Source of the DNA: Candidatus Cloacimonadota bacterium | GTDB lineage: Bacteria > Cloacimonadota > Cloacimonadia > Cloacimonadales > TCS61 | NCBI GenBank assembly: GCA_018654125.1 | Contig: JABIME010000319.1 | Coordinates: forward strand, 1 to 19,163 | Direction: 5' to 3' | Length of the DNA: 19,163 nucleotides | Shown: in pieces, positions 1-7,459 of the stretch | Layout: each line of letters starts with the position of its first letter | Numbering within the stretch: position 1 is the first letter of the stretch | The notes under the pieces: model-generated | Database searches by the model: none | What the model was told of the DNA's origin: nothing | Seen by the model: only the letters and a program-made list of their open reading frames with translations | Position numbers and translations under genes: made by a program

Positions 1-57
1 TCCATTGCTGAAGATGGTGATTATACAAGTGTTAAGAAGATGATCTTATTGAAATAG
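1..57 (+). CDS. 3' end of a secreted protein with a T9SS-like C-terminal sorting tail (partial)
   Basis: Reading from base 1 gives an open frame ending at TAG (55-57), with the last 18 residues SIAEDGDYTSVKKMILLK. The ending 'y..VKKMILLK' closely resembles the final strand of type IX secretion (Por) C-terminal sorting domains and FlgD-like Ig domains of the FCB group, which typically close with a basic residue, M/L and a hydrophobic-LL-K/R tail. By that analogy the protein is exported and anchored at, or released from, the cell surface. Only the tail is visible, so its main function cannot be said. It converges on the minus-strand aroK gene and is followed by two hairpins. Confidence 0.5.
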   Translation, partial: SIAEDGDYTSVKKMILLK

Positions 58-90
58 TGTATATCGACGTTGCAGTACAATAGATGAGTA

Positions 91-124
91 ATTAGTAGCT
101 CACGTTTCACTGTGAGCTACTAAT
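91..124. terminator. 13-bp perfect inverted repeat downstream of the left-edge gene
   Basis: ATTAGTAGCTCAC (91-103) and its exact reverse complement (112-124) enclose an 8-base loop and are followed by TTTT. The stem has modest GC content and the T-run is short. It may be a weak terminator or an RNA-stabilising 3' hairpin for the plus-strand gene ending at 57. It lies only 19 bases before a second, stronger hairpin. Confidence 0.5.
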
Positions 125-142
125 TTTAAATAGAGATAATAA

Positions 143-180
143 CAAAAGCCCGATTATAAATCAATTTAATCGGGCTTTTG
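143..180. terminator. Bidirectional intrinsic terminator between converging genes
   Basis: CAAAAGCCCGATTA (143-156) pairs perfectly with TAATCGGGCTTTTG (167-180) around a 10-base loop. The GC-rich core (GCCCGAT/ATCGGGC) is flanked by A-run and T-run arms, so a T-tract follows the stem on either strand. It can end both the plus-strand gene stopping at 57 and the minus-strand aroK transcript stopping at 203. Confidence 0.85.
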
Positions 181-202
181 CTTTGGGGATTAATATATAA
201 TA

Positions 203-706
203 TTAGCTTAAGAGAAGCAGAAGATCTTCTATACTATTTTTTGTGAATTCAATATCTGCACACTCTCTATAAAATTCTTTTCGATGATCCCATAATTTAT
301 AAAGTTCATCTTCACCTCTATCAAGAACTAAAGGACGATAAGAATTAAGGATCCTTGATCTAATTATCTTCCAGGAAGGATTTAGCCAAATAGTTTTTCT
401 AGTTTTAATGAAATCTCTATTTTCTTTTAATTCTACAATCCCGCCACCTGTCGATATTATACCGGGTTTATTCCAACTATTAAGGATAGAAGATTCTAAT
501 TCACGGAAAGTATTCTCACCTTTAAGCTTGAAAATATCATTAACATCAAGCTCAGCTTTCCTTTCAATTTCACGATCCAGATCATGAAACTCCAAATTCA
601 ATGTTTTTGCTAATTTTTCACCAATATATGTCTTACCTACTCCCATAAAACCGATAATGAATATTTGTTCATCTTTCTTAAAAAATGTTTCTTTAAATTC
701 TGTCAT
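203..706 (-). CDS. aroK: Shikimate kinase
   Basis: Phosphorylates shikimate at the 3-OH with ATP in the cytosolic chorismate pathway for aromatic amino acids. The 167-residue length is normal for the family. Visible motifs are the Walker A loop GFMGVGKT (residues 19-26), the shikimate-binding Asp in HDLD (D44), Arg in FREL (R68), the STGGG loop (85-89) and the LID arginine in YRPLV (R124). The ATG at 706-704 is supported by an AAGGAG Shine-Dalgarno six bases upstream (713-718). It is the last gene of the minus-strand run. Unlike its neighbours it is separated from rpsA by an intrinsic terminator, so its expression probably depends on read-through or on a promoter inside the rpsA end. The short N-terminal extension before the kinase fold is unremarkable. 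Confidence 0.95.
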   Translation of the reverse strand: MTEFKETFFKKDEQIFIIGFMGVGKTYIGEKLAKTLNLEFHDLDREIERKAELDVNDIFKLKGENTFRELESSILNSWNKPGIISTGGGIVELKENRDFIKTRKTIWLNPSWKIIRSRILNSYRPLVLDRGEDELYKLWDHRKEFYRECADIEFTKNSIEDLLLLLS

Positions 707-733
707 AACTTTCTCCTTCTACATAAAAAAAGA

Positions 734-754
734 AGACCGGTATTTTACCGGTCT
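734..754 (-). terminator. Intrinsic terminator/attenuator between rpsA and aroK
   Basis: AGACCGGTA (734-742) pairs with TACCGGTCT (746-754) around a 3-base loop. On the minus strand the stem is followed by a T-rich tract (about 733-722, TCTTTTTTTATG). It lies 34 bases after the rpsA stop and its T-tract ends only a few bases before the aroK Shine-Dalgarno (718-713). It would end most transcripts of the ribosomal-protein operon while letting some through to aroK. Confidence 0.8.
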
Positions 755-788
755 ATCTTTTTACTTATTTTAGAAAAAAATGATTTCG

Positions 789-2801
789 TTATTCATCTTC
801 CTTTTTATCTTCTACAACTTCAGTGTTTTCTTCAACTTTTTCATCAAGTTTTTCTTCTGGTACTTCATCTTGCTTGATTTCAGTTTCAACTACTTCCTCT
901 ACAATTACTTCAGGTTTCACTTCTTCTGTAGATTCTTCAGCTTTTATCTCTTCAGCAGGTTCTTCAGTTTTAACTTCTTTTTTTTCTTCAACCAGATTCT
1001 CTTTAAGAGCTTTTCTTTTCTCAGATTTTTGATTTACTCTTTCTTGATGTTCTTCAACAAATTCGTTGAATTCATTTTTATCGCGAGCAAAGAAATAAGC
1101 TTTAACACTCAAGATCAATCGTCTGTTTTCCAGATCAAGCTCAATAACTTTAAGTGGTAATTCTTCATTTACTTCAAAAGCCATTCCAGCTTTCTTAAGC
1201 CCAGGAATTGCAAGATGAGATAGAGGGATAAATCCTTCGACAGTATTCTCATCAACTAAAACATCTACCAATACACCTTTAGCAATAATCTTAACAATTT
1301 TTGCCTTAACTTCTGTATTTATTGGAAGCTTCTGATCAAGATTATCCCAAGGATCGGTATGAAGCTGCTTAATACCTAGAGCGATTCTATGTAATGTCTT
1401 ATCTATTGAAAGAACCCTCACATCAACTTCATCACCTTTCTTCAAAACTTCTTTTGGATGATAAATACGCTTTGTCCAGGAAATATCAGAGATGTGGATC
1501 AAGCCTTCAATATCTTCTTCGATCTCGATAAAAACACCAAATGGAGTTATGCTTTTAACAACACCTTTGATCTGTGTCCCAACAGGATATCTATCTTCGA
1601 TAGTAAGCCATGGATTTGCTTCCATCTGTTTAACACCAAGAGAAATTCTTCTTTCTTCTTTAGAAGTTGAAAGAACTATAGCTTTTATAGAATCTCCTTT
1701 TTTAAACATTTGCTTTGGATGCTTTATTTTCTTTGTCCAGCTCATTTCTGACACATGTACAAGACCTTCAACGCCAGATTCCAATTCTACAAAAGCACCA
1801 TAGTTTGTAATATTTACAACTTTACCGGAAACAATAGTTCCTTCCGGATATTTAGTTTCTATATTTTCCCATGGATGTGGAACAAGCTGCTTTAAGCCTA
1901 ATGAAACTTTTTCATTTTCTATATCAAATTTTAATACTTTTACTTTAACTTTATCTCCAATATTCAACATATCGGAAGGATGTTTGATATGACCCCAGCT
2001 CATATCTGTAATATGAAGCAGACCATCTATTCCACCAAGATCAATAAAAGCACCGTAATCAGTAATATTTCTAACTTCTCCATCTAGTTCTGCACCTTCG
2101 GAGATCTCTTCTTTAAGACCATTCAAGCGTGATTGCTGCTCTTCAATAAGAACTTGCTTTCTAGAAACAATAATGTTCCTACGTTCTTTATCAATTTTAA
2201 TGATCTTGAATTCACTTTCTTTTCCGATGAATTGATCTAAATTAGGAATTGGTTTTGTGGAAATTTGTGAACCTGGTAAAAATGCTTCAAGATTATCAAG
2301 ATCGATTATCATTCCGCCCTTAACTCTTCGTCTCAGTATTCCAGTAACAGATTCATTAGCTTCCATTGTTTTTTCAAGTTTTTCTAGGTTTAAATAAAAA
2401 TCTGCTTTTTTCTTTGATAATCTAAGTCTGCCAATTCCATCTTCAACAGAATCAATAAAAACTTTTATCTTACTGCCAACTTCCGGTAAATTAGAATTAG
2501 AGAATTCACGAATTGATATTGCACTTTCAGATTTGAAGCCAATATCAACAAGTACTGAGCGTTCATCAACACTCACCACAATACCTTCAACAATTTTGCC
2601 CTGCTCAAATTTTTTGAAATGTTCATCAAGTAAAGATTCCATATCCATTTCATCTTTCCCTAATTCGTTTGTTTCTTCTTTTTTTACTTCCTCTTCTACT
2701 ACTTCGTTAGATTCTTCTTTAACTTCAGATTGTACATCATCTGTTTTTTCGATAGTTTCAACACCTTCTAAAACTTCATCTTTTTGATCGTTAACAAACA
2801 T
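789..2801 (-). CDS. rpsA: 30S ribosomal protein S1 with acidic N- and C-terminal tails
   Basis: Binds mRNA at the 30S platform and helps deliver it for initiation. Six S1 (OB-fold) domains can be read at about residues 67-132, 150-215, 236-305, 320-392, 407-479 and 494-566. Domains 3-5 carry the best-conserved G(A/V)F(I/V)(D/E)(L/I)..G(V/I)(D/E)GL(L/V/I)H(I/V)S/T-type core followed by SW..(I/R)KHP-like sequence. The total of 670 residues exceeds the roughly 550-600 typical of six-domain S1. The excess comes from an acidic N-terminus (residues 1-60, rich in E and V) and an E/K/V-rich tail (about 600-670). The start ATG overlaps the ispH stop in a TAATG, with a GGAGG Shine-Dalgarno inside the ispH end. 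Expression is therefore likely coupled to ispH and ends at the hairpin at 734-754. Confidence 0.95.
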   Translation of the reverse strand: MFVNDQKDEVLEGVETIEKTDDVQSEVKEESNEVVEEEVKKEETNELGKDEMDMESLLDEHFKKFEQGKIVEGIVVSVDERSVLVDIGFKSESAISIREFSNSNLPEVGSKIKVFIDSVEDGIGRLRLSKKKADFYLNLEKLEKTMEANESVTGILRRRVKGGMIIDLDNLEAFLPGSQISTKPIPNLDQFIGKESEFKIIKIDKERRNIIVSRKQVLIEEQQSRLNGLKEEISEGAELDGEVRNITDYGAFIDLGGIDGLLHITDMSWGHIKHPSDMLNIGDKVKVKVLKFDIENEKVSLGLKQLVPHPWENIETKYPEGTIVSGKVVNITNYGAFVELESGVEGLVHVSEMSWTKKIKHPKQMFKKGDSIKAIVLSTSKEERRISLGVKQMEANPWLTIEDRYPVGTQIKGVVKSITPFGVFIEIEEDIEGLIHISDISWTKRIYHPKEVLKKGDEVDVRVLSIDKTLHRIALGIKQLHTDPWDNLDQKLPINTEVKAKIVKIIAKGVLVDVLVDENTVEGFIPLSHLAIPGLKKAGMAFEVNEELPLKVIELDLENRRLILSVKAYFFARDKNEFNEFVEEHQERVNQKSEKRKALKENLVEEKKEVKTEEPAEEIKAEESTEEVKPEVIVEEVVETEIKQDEVPEEKLDEKVEENTEVVEDKKEDE

Positions 2802-3682
2802 TAATCCTCCTTGAAACCAGGAATATCCTCGATATTATCGACTTTATTAATACTCCCTATACACTCTAAGATTTTATTGTATACTTCTACAATCACCCAA
2901 TCTGGGGTAGAAGCACCAGCTGTTAAGCCAATATCCTGCTTATCGTTGAGCCATTTTTTATCAATTTCTCCAGCCACTTCAATATGATAGGTCTTTACAA
3001 AACTTTCACAGATTTTGGCAAGCATTTTTGTATTTGAACTATTTTTACCGCCCACAACTATCATTACATCACTCTCTTTTGCAAGAGCTAAAGTAGAATT
3101 TTGTCTAATAGTTGTAGCGTTGCAGATCGTGTTTATAACACGCACTTCATGACTTTGTGGCACTATTTTTTTTACAAGTTCCTGAAGATCTTCTACTCGT
3201 CTAGTCGTTTGCGAAATAATTCCAACTTTTTTAAATTGTTTATCTGCAAGTTCACTTGCGTTTGCAACTATCATTACTTCCTTATCTACATATGATCGCA
3301 GGGCTTTAACTTCGGGATGATTGCGATCTCCCATAATTATTAATTCATAACCATCTTCAGAAAGTGATTTTGCATAATCCTGAGTTTTAGAAACATAAGG
3401 ACAAGTTGCATTAATTATTTCTATATTATTTTGTTCTAATTTATTCAGAATTTCTTTCTTTACACCATGCGATCTGATGATGGTTGGTCTTCCCTCTATT
3501 TCTTCTAATTTATCAACTTTAATTATGTTTTCTTGCTCAAGTTTTGCAACCATTTGCGGATTATGAATGATTGGCCCCAGAGTTACTATTTCATGATTAT
3601 CTTTAGAAGTCTTTAAGGCAACCTTAATAGCTCTTTTCACGCCAAAACAAAATCCGGAATTTTTTGCAATTCTAACACTCAT
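2801..3682 (-). CDS. ispH: 4-hydroxy-3-methylbut-2-enyl diphosphate reductase
   Basis: Last enzyme of the MEP isoprenoid pathway, reducing HMBPP to IPP and DMAPP with a [4Fe-4S] cluster. The three cluster cysteines are present: C12 (SGFCFGV), C94 (NATCPYV) and C187 (NTICNAT). Substrate-pocket residues also match the family: H40, H72 (SHG), H122 and E124 (NHPE), the TTR near 159-161 and the SSNT near 214-217. The 293-residue length is normal. Its start overlaps the plsC end by 11 bases and its stop overlaps the rpsA start by one base. IspH and S1 are fused into one polypeptide in some clostridia; here a stop codon keeps them separate. Its presence implies the MEP rather than the mevalonate route. 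Confidence 0.95.
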   Translation of the reverse strand: MSVRIAKNSGFCFGVKRAIKVALKTSKDNHEIVTLGPIIHNPQMVAKLEQENIIKVDKLEEIEGRPTIIRSHGVKKEILNKLEQNNIEIINATCPYVSKTQDYAKSLSEDGYELIIMGDRNHPEVKALRSYVDKEVMIVANASELADKQFKKVGIISQTTRRVEDLQELVKKIVPQSHEVRVINTICNATTIRQNSTLALAKESDVMIVVGGKNSSNTKMLAKICESFVKTYHIEVAGEIDKKWLNDKQDIGLTAGASTPDWVIVEVYNKILECIGSINKVDNIEDIPGFKED

Positions 3683-4268
3683 TTTCCAAATCCCTGATTT
3701 TTTTCATAGAAAATTCAGCTATCTCACGATAAGTGTCTGTCTTCTTTTTTGTTTGTTCAAACTGAGATGTCTTAATCTTTTTCCCAATTACTATATTCAA
3801 GCTTTCCTTTCTTAATAATGATTTAAACATACTAGATGGATATTTTATAAAAACTGGAACAATATCTTTCTGAGTTTCAAAAGCGATCTTTCCAATACCA
3901 GCTTTTACATTAGTAGATTTTCTTGTTCCTTCTGGGAACATCATCAGAGAATAACCATCAGATAAGGCTTTTTGTGCTGTTTTAATTGCAGTTCTATCTA
4001 TCCTCCCACGACGAATTGGAATTGCATTTAAATTACGAAGTATCACTCCTAATAATGGGTTATGGAATAACTCGTATTTAGCCAATACAAATATTTCTTT
4101 TTTAAATATAGATCCAATAAAGGGAGGATCTAAAGCACTAATATGATTTGGGGCAATAATTGAACTTTTTATACTTTCCATTCTGTCCACGTTTATGATT
4201 TTATAGTTCCAGAAAACAATCATAATTGCACGAACTAGCTTTGTTACAAATCGATAAAATAAAGTCAT
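3672..4268 (-). CDS. plsC: 1-acyl-sn-glycerol-3-phosphate acyltransferase (PlsC family)
   Basis: Membrane-associated acyltransferase that converts lysophosphatidic acid to phosphatidic acid in phospholipid synthesis. The catalytic NHxxxxD motif is NHISALD (residues 41-47). The glycerol-phosphate site PIRRG lies near 84-88 and FPEGTR at 111-116. A hydrophobic stretch at about 10-22 can anchor it to the inner membrane. The 198 residues are at the short end of the family but all core blocks are present. It overlaps cmk by four bases (ATGA) and ispH by 11, in the widespread cmk-plsC-ispH-rpsA arrangement. The exact acyl donor (acyl-ACP or acyl-CoA) cannot be told from sequence. Confidence 0.92.
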   Translation of the reverse strand: MTLFYRFVTKLVRAIMIVFWNYKIINVDRMESIKSSIIAPNHISALDPPFIGSIFKKEIFVLAKYELFHNPLLGVILRNLNAIPIRRGRIDRTAIKTAQKALSDGYSLMMFPEGTRKSTNVKAGIGKIAFETQKDIVPVFIKYPSSMFKSLLRKESLNIVIGKKIKTSQFEQTKKKTDTYREIAEFSMKKIRDLENEC

Positions 4269-4939
4269 TTTTTATCCTCTTTGATATTATTTAAAATAAA
4301 CTTAACCTGCTCATCAATTGTCATTATACTGTTATCTACCGGTATCGCATCTTCCGCTTGCACCAGTGGTGAAATGTCACGAGTTGAATCATTTTTATCT
4401 CGCCAGATCATCTCTTTTTCGATCTCTTCTAACGATATATTCTCACCTTTTTCATTAGCCTCTTTCCATCTTCTTAAGGCTCGTGTTCTTGCATCGGCAA
4501 TCATAAAGAATTTAAAATCGGCTTTTGGGAAAACAACTGTTCCAATATCTCTACCATCCATAATAACACCGCCATTCTCGCCCATCTTCCTTTGCAATTC
4601 AACCATCTTTCTTCTAACAATTCCAATCACAGCAATTTGGGAAGATAATTTTGTACTATCTGCTTCTCGAATCCTCTCAGAGACATCTTCCCCATTCAAG
4701 TAAATTCTATTTCCTTCTTCTGCGTATTCAATTTTTATACTAATTTCATCAAGCATCTTTTGTAGAGCAACTTCATCATCCATACGAACATTTTGAAGAA
4801 GAGTACACAGACCGGAAGCTCTGTACATTGCCCCTGTATCAATATAGATATATTTTAATTTTTTTGCCAGTTGTTTAGCTGTTGTACTTTTGCCAGAAGC
4901 AGCTGGACCATCGATTGCTATCACATATTTTTCATTCAT
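4265..4939 (-). CDS. cmk: Cytidylate kinase
   Basis: Phosphorylates CMP/dCMP to the diphosphates with ATP in the cytosol. The Walker A motif is GPAASGKS (residues 11-18). The CMP-binding segment DTGAMYR (34-40), the DGRDIGTVVFP block (128-138) and the arginine-rich LID segment near RTRALRR (151-157) are all present. The length of 224 residues is standard. The start has a Shine-Dalgarno-like AAGGAT eight bases upstream, lying across the end of the preceding DUF5683-like gene, with only nine bases between the genes. The gene opens the conserved cmk-plsC-ispH-rpsA block. Confidence 0.95.
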   Translation of the reverse strand: MNEKYVIAIDGPAASGKSTTAKQLAKKLKYIYIDTGAMYRASGLCTLLQNVRMDDEVALQKMLDEISIKIEYAEEGNRIYLNGEDVSERIREADSTKLSSQIAVIGIVRRKMVELQRKMGENGGVIMDGRDIGTVVFPKADFKFFMIADARTRALRRWKEANEKGENISLEEIEKEMIWRDKNDSTRDISPLVQAEDAIPVDNSIMTIDEQVKFILNNIKEDKK

Positions 4940-4948
4940 TATTAATCC

Positions 4949-5395
4949 TTAAAAATTATAAACTAAACTAAAGGTATTATCTTCAAATTTAAGACGAATC
5001 TTATTTTTTTTCTCTTCAAAATCATAAAGATGAGCATCGATATAGGCATCAATTGCAGAGAGAAAAATAACCATTCCGATCCAAAAAAAATCGCTTTGCC
5101 TTTTTTCATAATAGTTCACATACTCATTGTAATCTGATTCAAATAATGAGATTTTATATTTATCGTAATATTTTTCGGCTTCAAAATGATGATATGCAGC
5201 AAGCCCAATGAGACTTCCCTCAACTGCAAGAATGAACCCTGACTTCATTATCTTCCCATTATAAAACTGACCTCCACCAGGAATAAAACATGATAGTGCA
5301 GCTGCTTTCAGGGGATATTTTTTAACTGCTACCTCTTCGGCAAATAGAGAAGTTAAAACAAATATCAAAACGAATATAAACAATATTTTATGCAT
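4949..5395 (-). CDS. DUF5683-like exported or membrane protein
   Basis: A 148-residue protein with an N-terminal signal-type hydrophobic stretch (about 3-19, ending LFA-E). It then has the family-typical block KAAALSCFIPGGGQFYNGK (about 29-47), two hydrophobic segments (about 52-67 and 105-117), and a basic C-terminus (EEKKNKIRLKF). The 'P.KA...S..PG.GQ.YN.K' signature is what I know from DUF5683 and related TM2-like proteins in the FCB group, whose role is unknown. The start overlaps the end of the upstream gene by eight bases, so it is probably translationally coupled. No catalytic residues are evident. I am fairly confident of the family resemblance and make no claim on function. Confidence 0.7.
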   Translation of the reverse strand: MHKILFIFVLIFVLTSLFAEEVAVKKYPLKAAALSCFIPGGGQFYNGKIMKSGFILAVEGSLIGLAAYHHFEAEKYYDKYKISLFESDYNEYVNYYEKRQSDFFWIGMVIFLSAIDAYIDAHLYDFEEKKNKIRLKFEDNTFSLVYNF

Positions 5396-6332
5396 TCTTA
5401 ATCTTCTCTTTTAGAGTTTGGAAGAACAATGGGATCATTATCTCGTGATGCCCAATAAAATAGTAACCCTTCCCCCCACTTAATGTAGGGCGATGAACAA
5501 TATTTGTTCTGGGTCTGTAGTGCATATTCATATCAAAAACTGCTGTGTAAAAATTATTGAGTGGATAACCAAGATTACGCACAACTGTAACAGCTTTTAG
5601 AAAAACTTCCGGCATAATTACTGCAGAACCAAAATTCAGAAAAACACCACCATTGTTAAGCTCAATAAGATTATTACAAAGGATTCTGAAATCTCGCATC
5701 GAGCAATCTCCAATAGCTGCTCCATCAGCAGTTTCATGTTGATGAACAATATCTGTTCCCAATGCCACATGAACAGTAAAAGGGATTCCCAATTTATAGG
5801 CGTTAGCAAAAAGTGACAGATGATTATTTTCTGCATTTTTCTCTATCAAAACTTTGCCGATCGCTTCACCGTAACCAAATTTTTTATTTGCAGAACTTAT
5901 TATTCTATTGATACCATCACAAGTCTCGGTTGCCATTCCAAATTCACCAGTTTCTAGCGCAACTGCAACATCTTCAGATGTTTCACCAAATTTTGCAATT
6001 TCATAATCGTGAATAGCAACAGATCCGTTTGATGCTAAACCTGTAACCACACCTAACTCCATCATCTCAATAATATTTGGAGCTAACCCACATTTGATAA
6101 CATGTCCACCCAATGCTACTATTATTGGTTTTTCATTTTTATAAGCTTGAACACATCTATCTAATAGTTCATTGAATTCTTCTGCTTTTAATATCTTTGG
6201 TAATGACTTTGTAAATTCTTTAAAACTGTTCAATGAAGGCTTAGAAAAGTTCCCCTTTTTAACTAAACTTGATCTAGATATGATCGAATTTTTATTAAGG
6301 TTAGATAGATCGATCTCTGCAAATTTACTCAT
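5388..6332 (-). CDS. Conserved protein, possibly deoxyhypusine-synthase-like
   Basis: A 314-residue soluble protein without signal peptide. Glycine-rich segments suggest an alpha/beta nucleotide-binding fold: ALGGHVIKCGL (about 73-83), GLASNGSVAIHDYEIAKFG (about 98-116) and, near the C-terminus, RPTLSGGKGYYFIGHHE. A GTDIVHQHETADGAAIG block lies mid-protein. This pattern recalls bacterial proteins annotated as deoxyhypusine-synthase-like (NAD-dependent). I recognise the family only loosely, and bacteria usually lack hypusine, so the substrate is open. I prefer the ATG at 6332-6330 because GGAG sits five bases upstream. The in-frame GTG at 6338 overlaps the tgt stop and lacks a spaced Shine-Dalgarno. 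It lies between tgt and the DUF5683-like gene in the same run. Confidence 0.75.
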   Translation of the reverse strand: MSKFAEIDLSNLNKNSIISRSSLVKKGNFSKPSLNSFKEFTKSLPKILKAEEFNELLDRCVQAYKNEKPIIVALGGHVIKCGLAPNIIEMMELGVVTGLASNGSVAIHDYEIAKFGETSEDVAVALETGEFGMATETCDGINRIISSANKKFGYGEAIGKVLIEKNAENNHLSLFANAYKLGIPFTVHVALGTDIVHQHETADGAAIGDCSMRDFRILCNNLIELNNGGVFLNFGSAVIMPEVFLKAVTVVRNLGYPLNNFYTAVFDMNMHYRPRTNIVHRPTLSGGKGYYFIGHHEIMIPLFFQTLKEKIKNA

Positions 6333-6334
6333 AA

Positions 6335-7459
6335 TCACTCCATTTTCATATCGAGTTTTTCCGCAAATTCATTTTTAAATTCAGCATAACTCCCATTCAA
6401 AATTGCCTCTCTTGCTTTGGTTACAAGATCAAGGTAAAAATGCAAACTATGTATGGATGCTAATCTCATTGCCAGCAACTCATTAACATTGAATAAATGT
6501 CGAATATAGGAACGTGAATGATTTCGGCAAGTATAACATTTGCAATTTTCATCTATAGGTGCAAAATCCTCTTTGTATCTAGCAGATTTAATTATCATTT
6601 TGCCATTCCATGTAAAGATGGTTCCCTTTCGTGCATTTCTGGTAGGCATCACACAATCGAACATATCAACGCCATTCTCTATATTTATCAGCAAATCACC
6701 CGGAGTTCCAACTCCCATTAAATATCTTGGTTTTTCTAGTGGCAATACATTGTTAAGAAATTTGGTAATCCTGAACATGTCTTCTTTTTTTTCACCAACA
6801 GCCAATCCGCCAATTGAGTAACCCGGAAAATCCATCTCTATCAGTTTTTTTGCACTTTCTTCACGCAGGTCTTCATAAACACCTCCCTGCACAATTCCAA
6901 ATAAAGCTTGCTGTTCTGTATTTTTTTGAGCTTCCCTCCCTCTGGTTGCCCAATCTAGTGTTGTCTTAAGTGAATCTGCTACGTATTTTTTTGTGGCAGG
7001 ATAAGGTGGACATTCATCAAAAGACATGATGATATCGGCACCAATTGCATTTTGAACTTCCATTACTTTCTCGGGAGTGAACATGTGGTAGCTTCCATCA
7101 ATATGAGATTGGAATCGAACACCTTCTGGAGTAATTTTACGCAAACCAGCTAAACTCATCACTTGGAAACCACCACTATCTGTAAGGATCGGTTTATTCC
7201 AACCCATAAATTTATGTAATCCACCTGCTTTTTTAATTAGTTCATGTCCGGGTCGCAGATAAAGATGGTATGTATTTCCTAATATTATTTGTGCTTTTAT
7301 GTTATGTAGATCTTGGGGATCTAAGGTCTTCACAGTTGCTCGCGTACCCACCGGCATGAATATTGGAGTTTTAATCTCTCCGTGCGGAGTTTGCAAAACA
7401 CCAGCTCTTGCATTATTACTTTTTGCTTCAATTTTAAAATCGAAAATATTAACCTCCAT
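6335..7459 (-). CDS. tgt: tRNA-guanine transglycosylase (queuine tRNA-ribosyltransferase)
   Basis: Exchanges the guanine at tRNA wobble position 34 (GUN anticodons) for preQ1 on the way to queuosine. Catalytic and binding residues are visible: general base D94 in LTDSGGFQVMSL, SFDECPPYP (146-154), GIVQGG (188-193), GGLAVGE (217-223) and the nucleophile D268 in MFDCVMPTRNAR. The zinc site is C306, C308, C311 (CKCYTC) and H337. The 374-residue length is normal and the C-terminus is complete. Its start overlaps the rseP end by 11 bases, and its stop (TGA) overlaps a GTG that could be mistaken for the next start. Confidence 0.96.
   Translation of the reverse strand: MEVNIFDFKIEAKSNNARAGVLQTPHGEIKTPIFMPVGTRATVKTLDPQDLHNIKAQIILGNTYHLYLRPGHELIKKAGGLHKFMGWNKPILTDSGGFQVMSLAGLRKITPEGVRFQSHIDGSYHMFTPEKVMEVQNAIGADIIMSFDECPPYPATKKYVADSLKTTLDWATRGREAQKNTEQQALFGIVQGGVYEDLREESAKKLIEMDFPGYSIGGLAVGEKKEDMFRITKFLNNVLPLEKPRYLMGVGTPGDLLINIENGVDMFDCVMPTRNARKGTIFTWNGKMIIKSARYKEDFAPIDENCKCYTCRNHSRSYIRHLFNVNELLAMRLASIHSLHFYLDLVTKAREAILNGSYAEFKNEFAEKLDMKME

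Noticed and set aside
780..1160. Plus-strand open frames rich in Phe or Ser over the rpsA end
   Set aside because: They are antisense readings of the GAA/GAG-rich acidic tail of rpsA, which gives TTC/TCT runs on the other strand. They have no Shine-Dalgarno and no family resemblance.
2801..3682. IspH-S1 fusion protein as in some clostridia
   Set aside because: A clear TAA ends ispH, and rpsA has its own ATG and Shine-Dalgarno in a different frame.
6333..6338. GTG at 6338 as start of the deoxyhypusine-synthase-like gene
   Set aside because: It overlaps the tgt stop and has no spaced Shine-Dalgarno, whereas the ATG at 6332 has GGAG five bases upstream.
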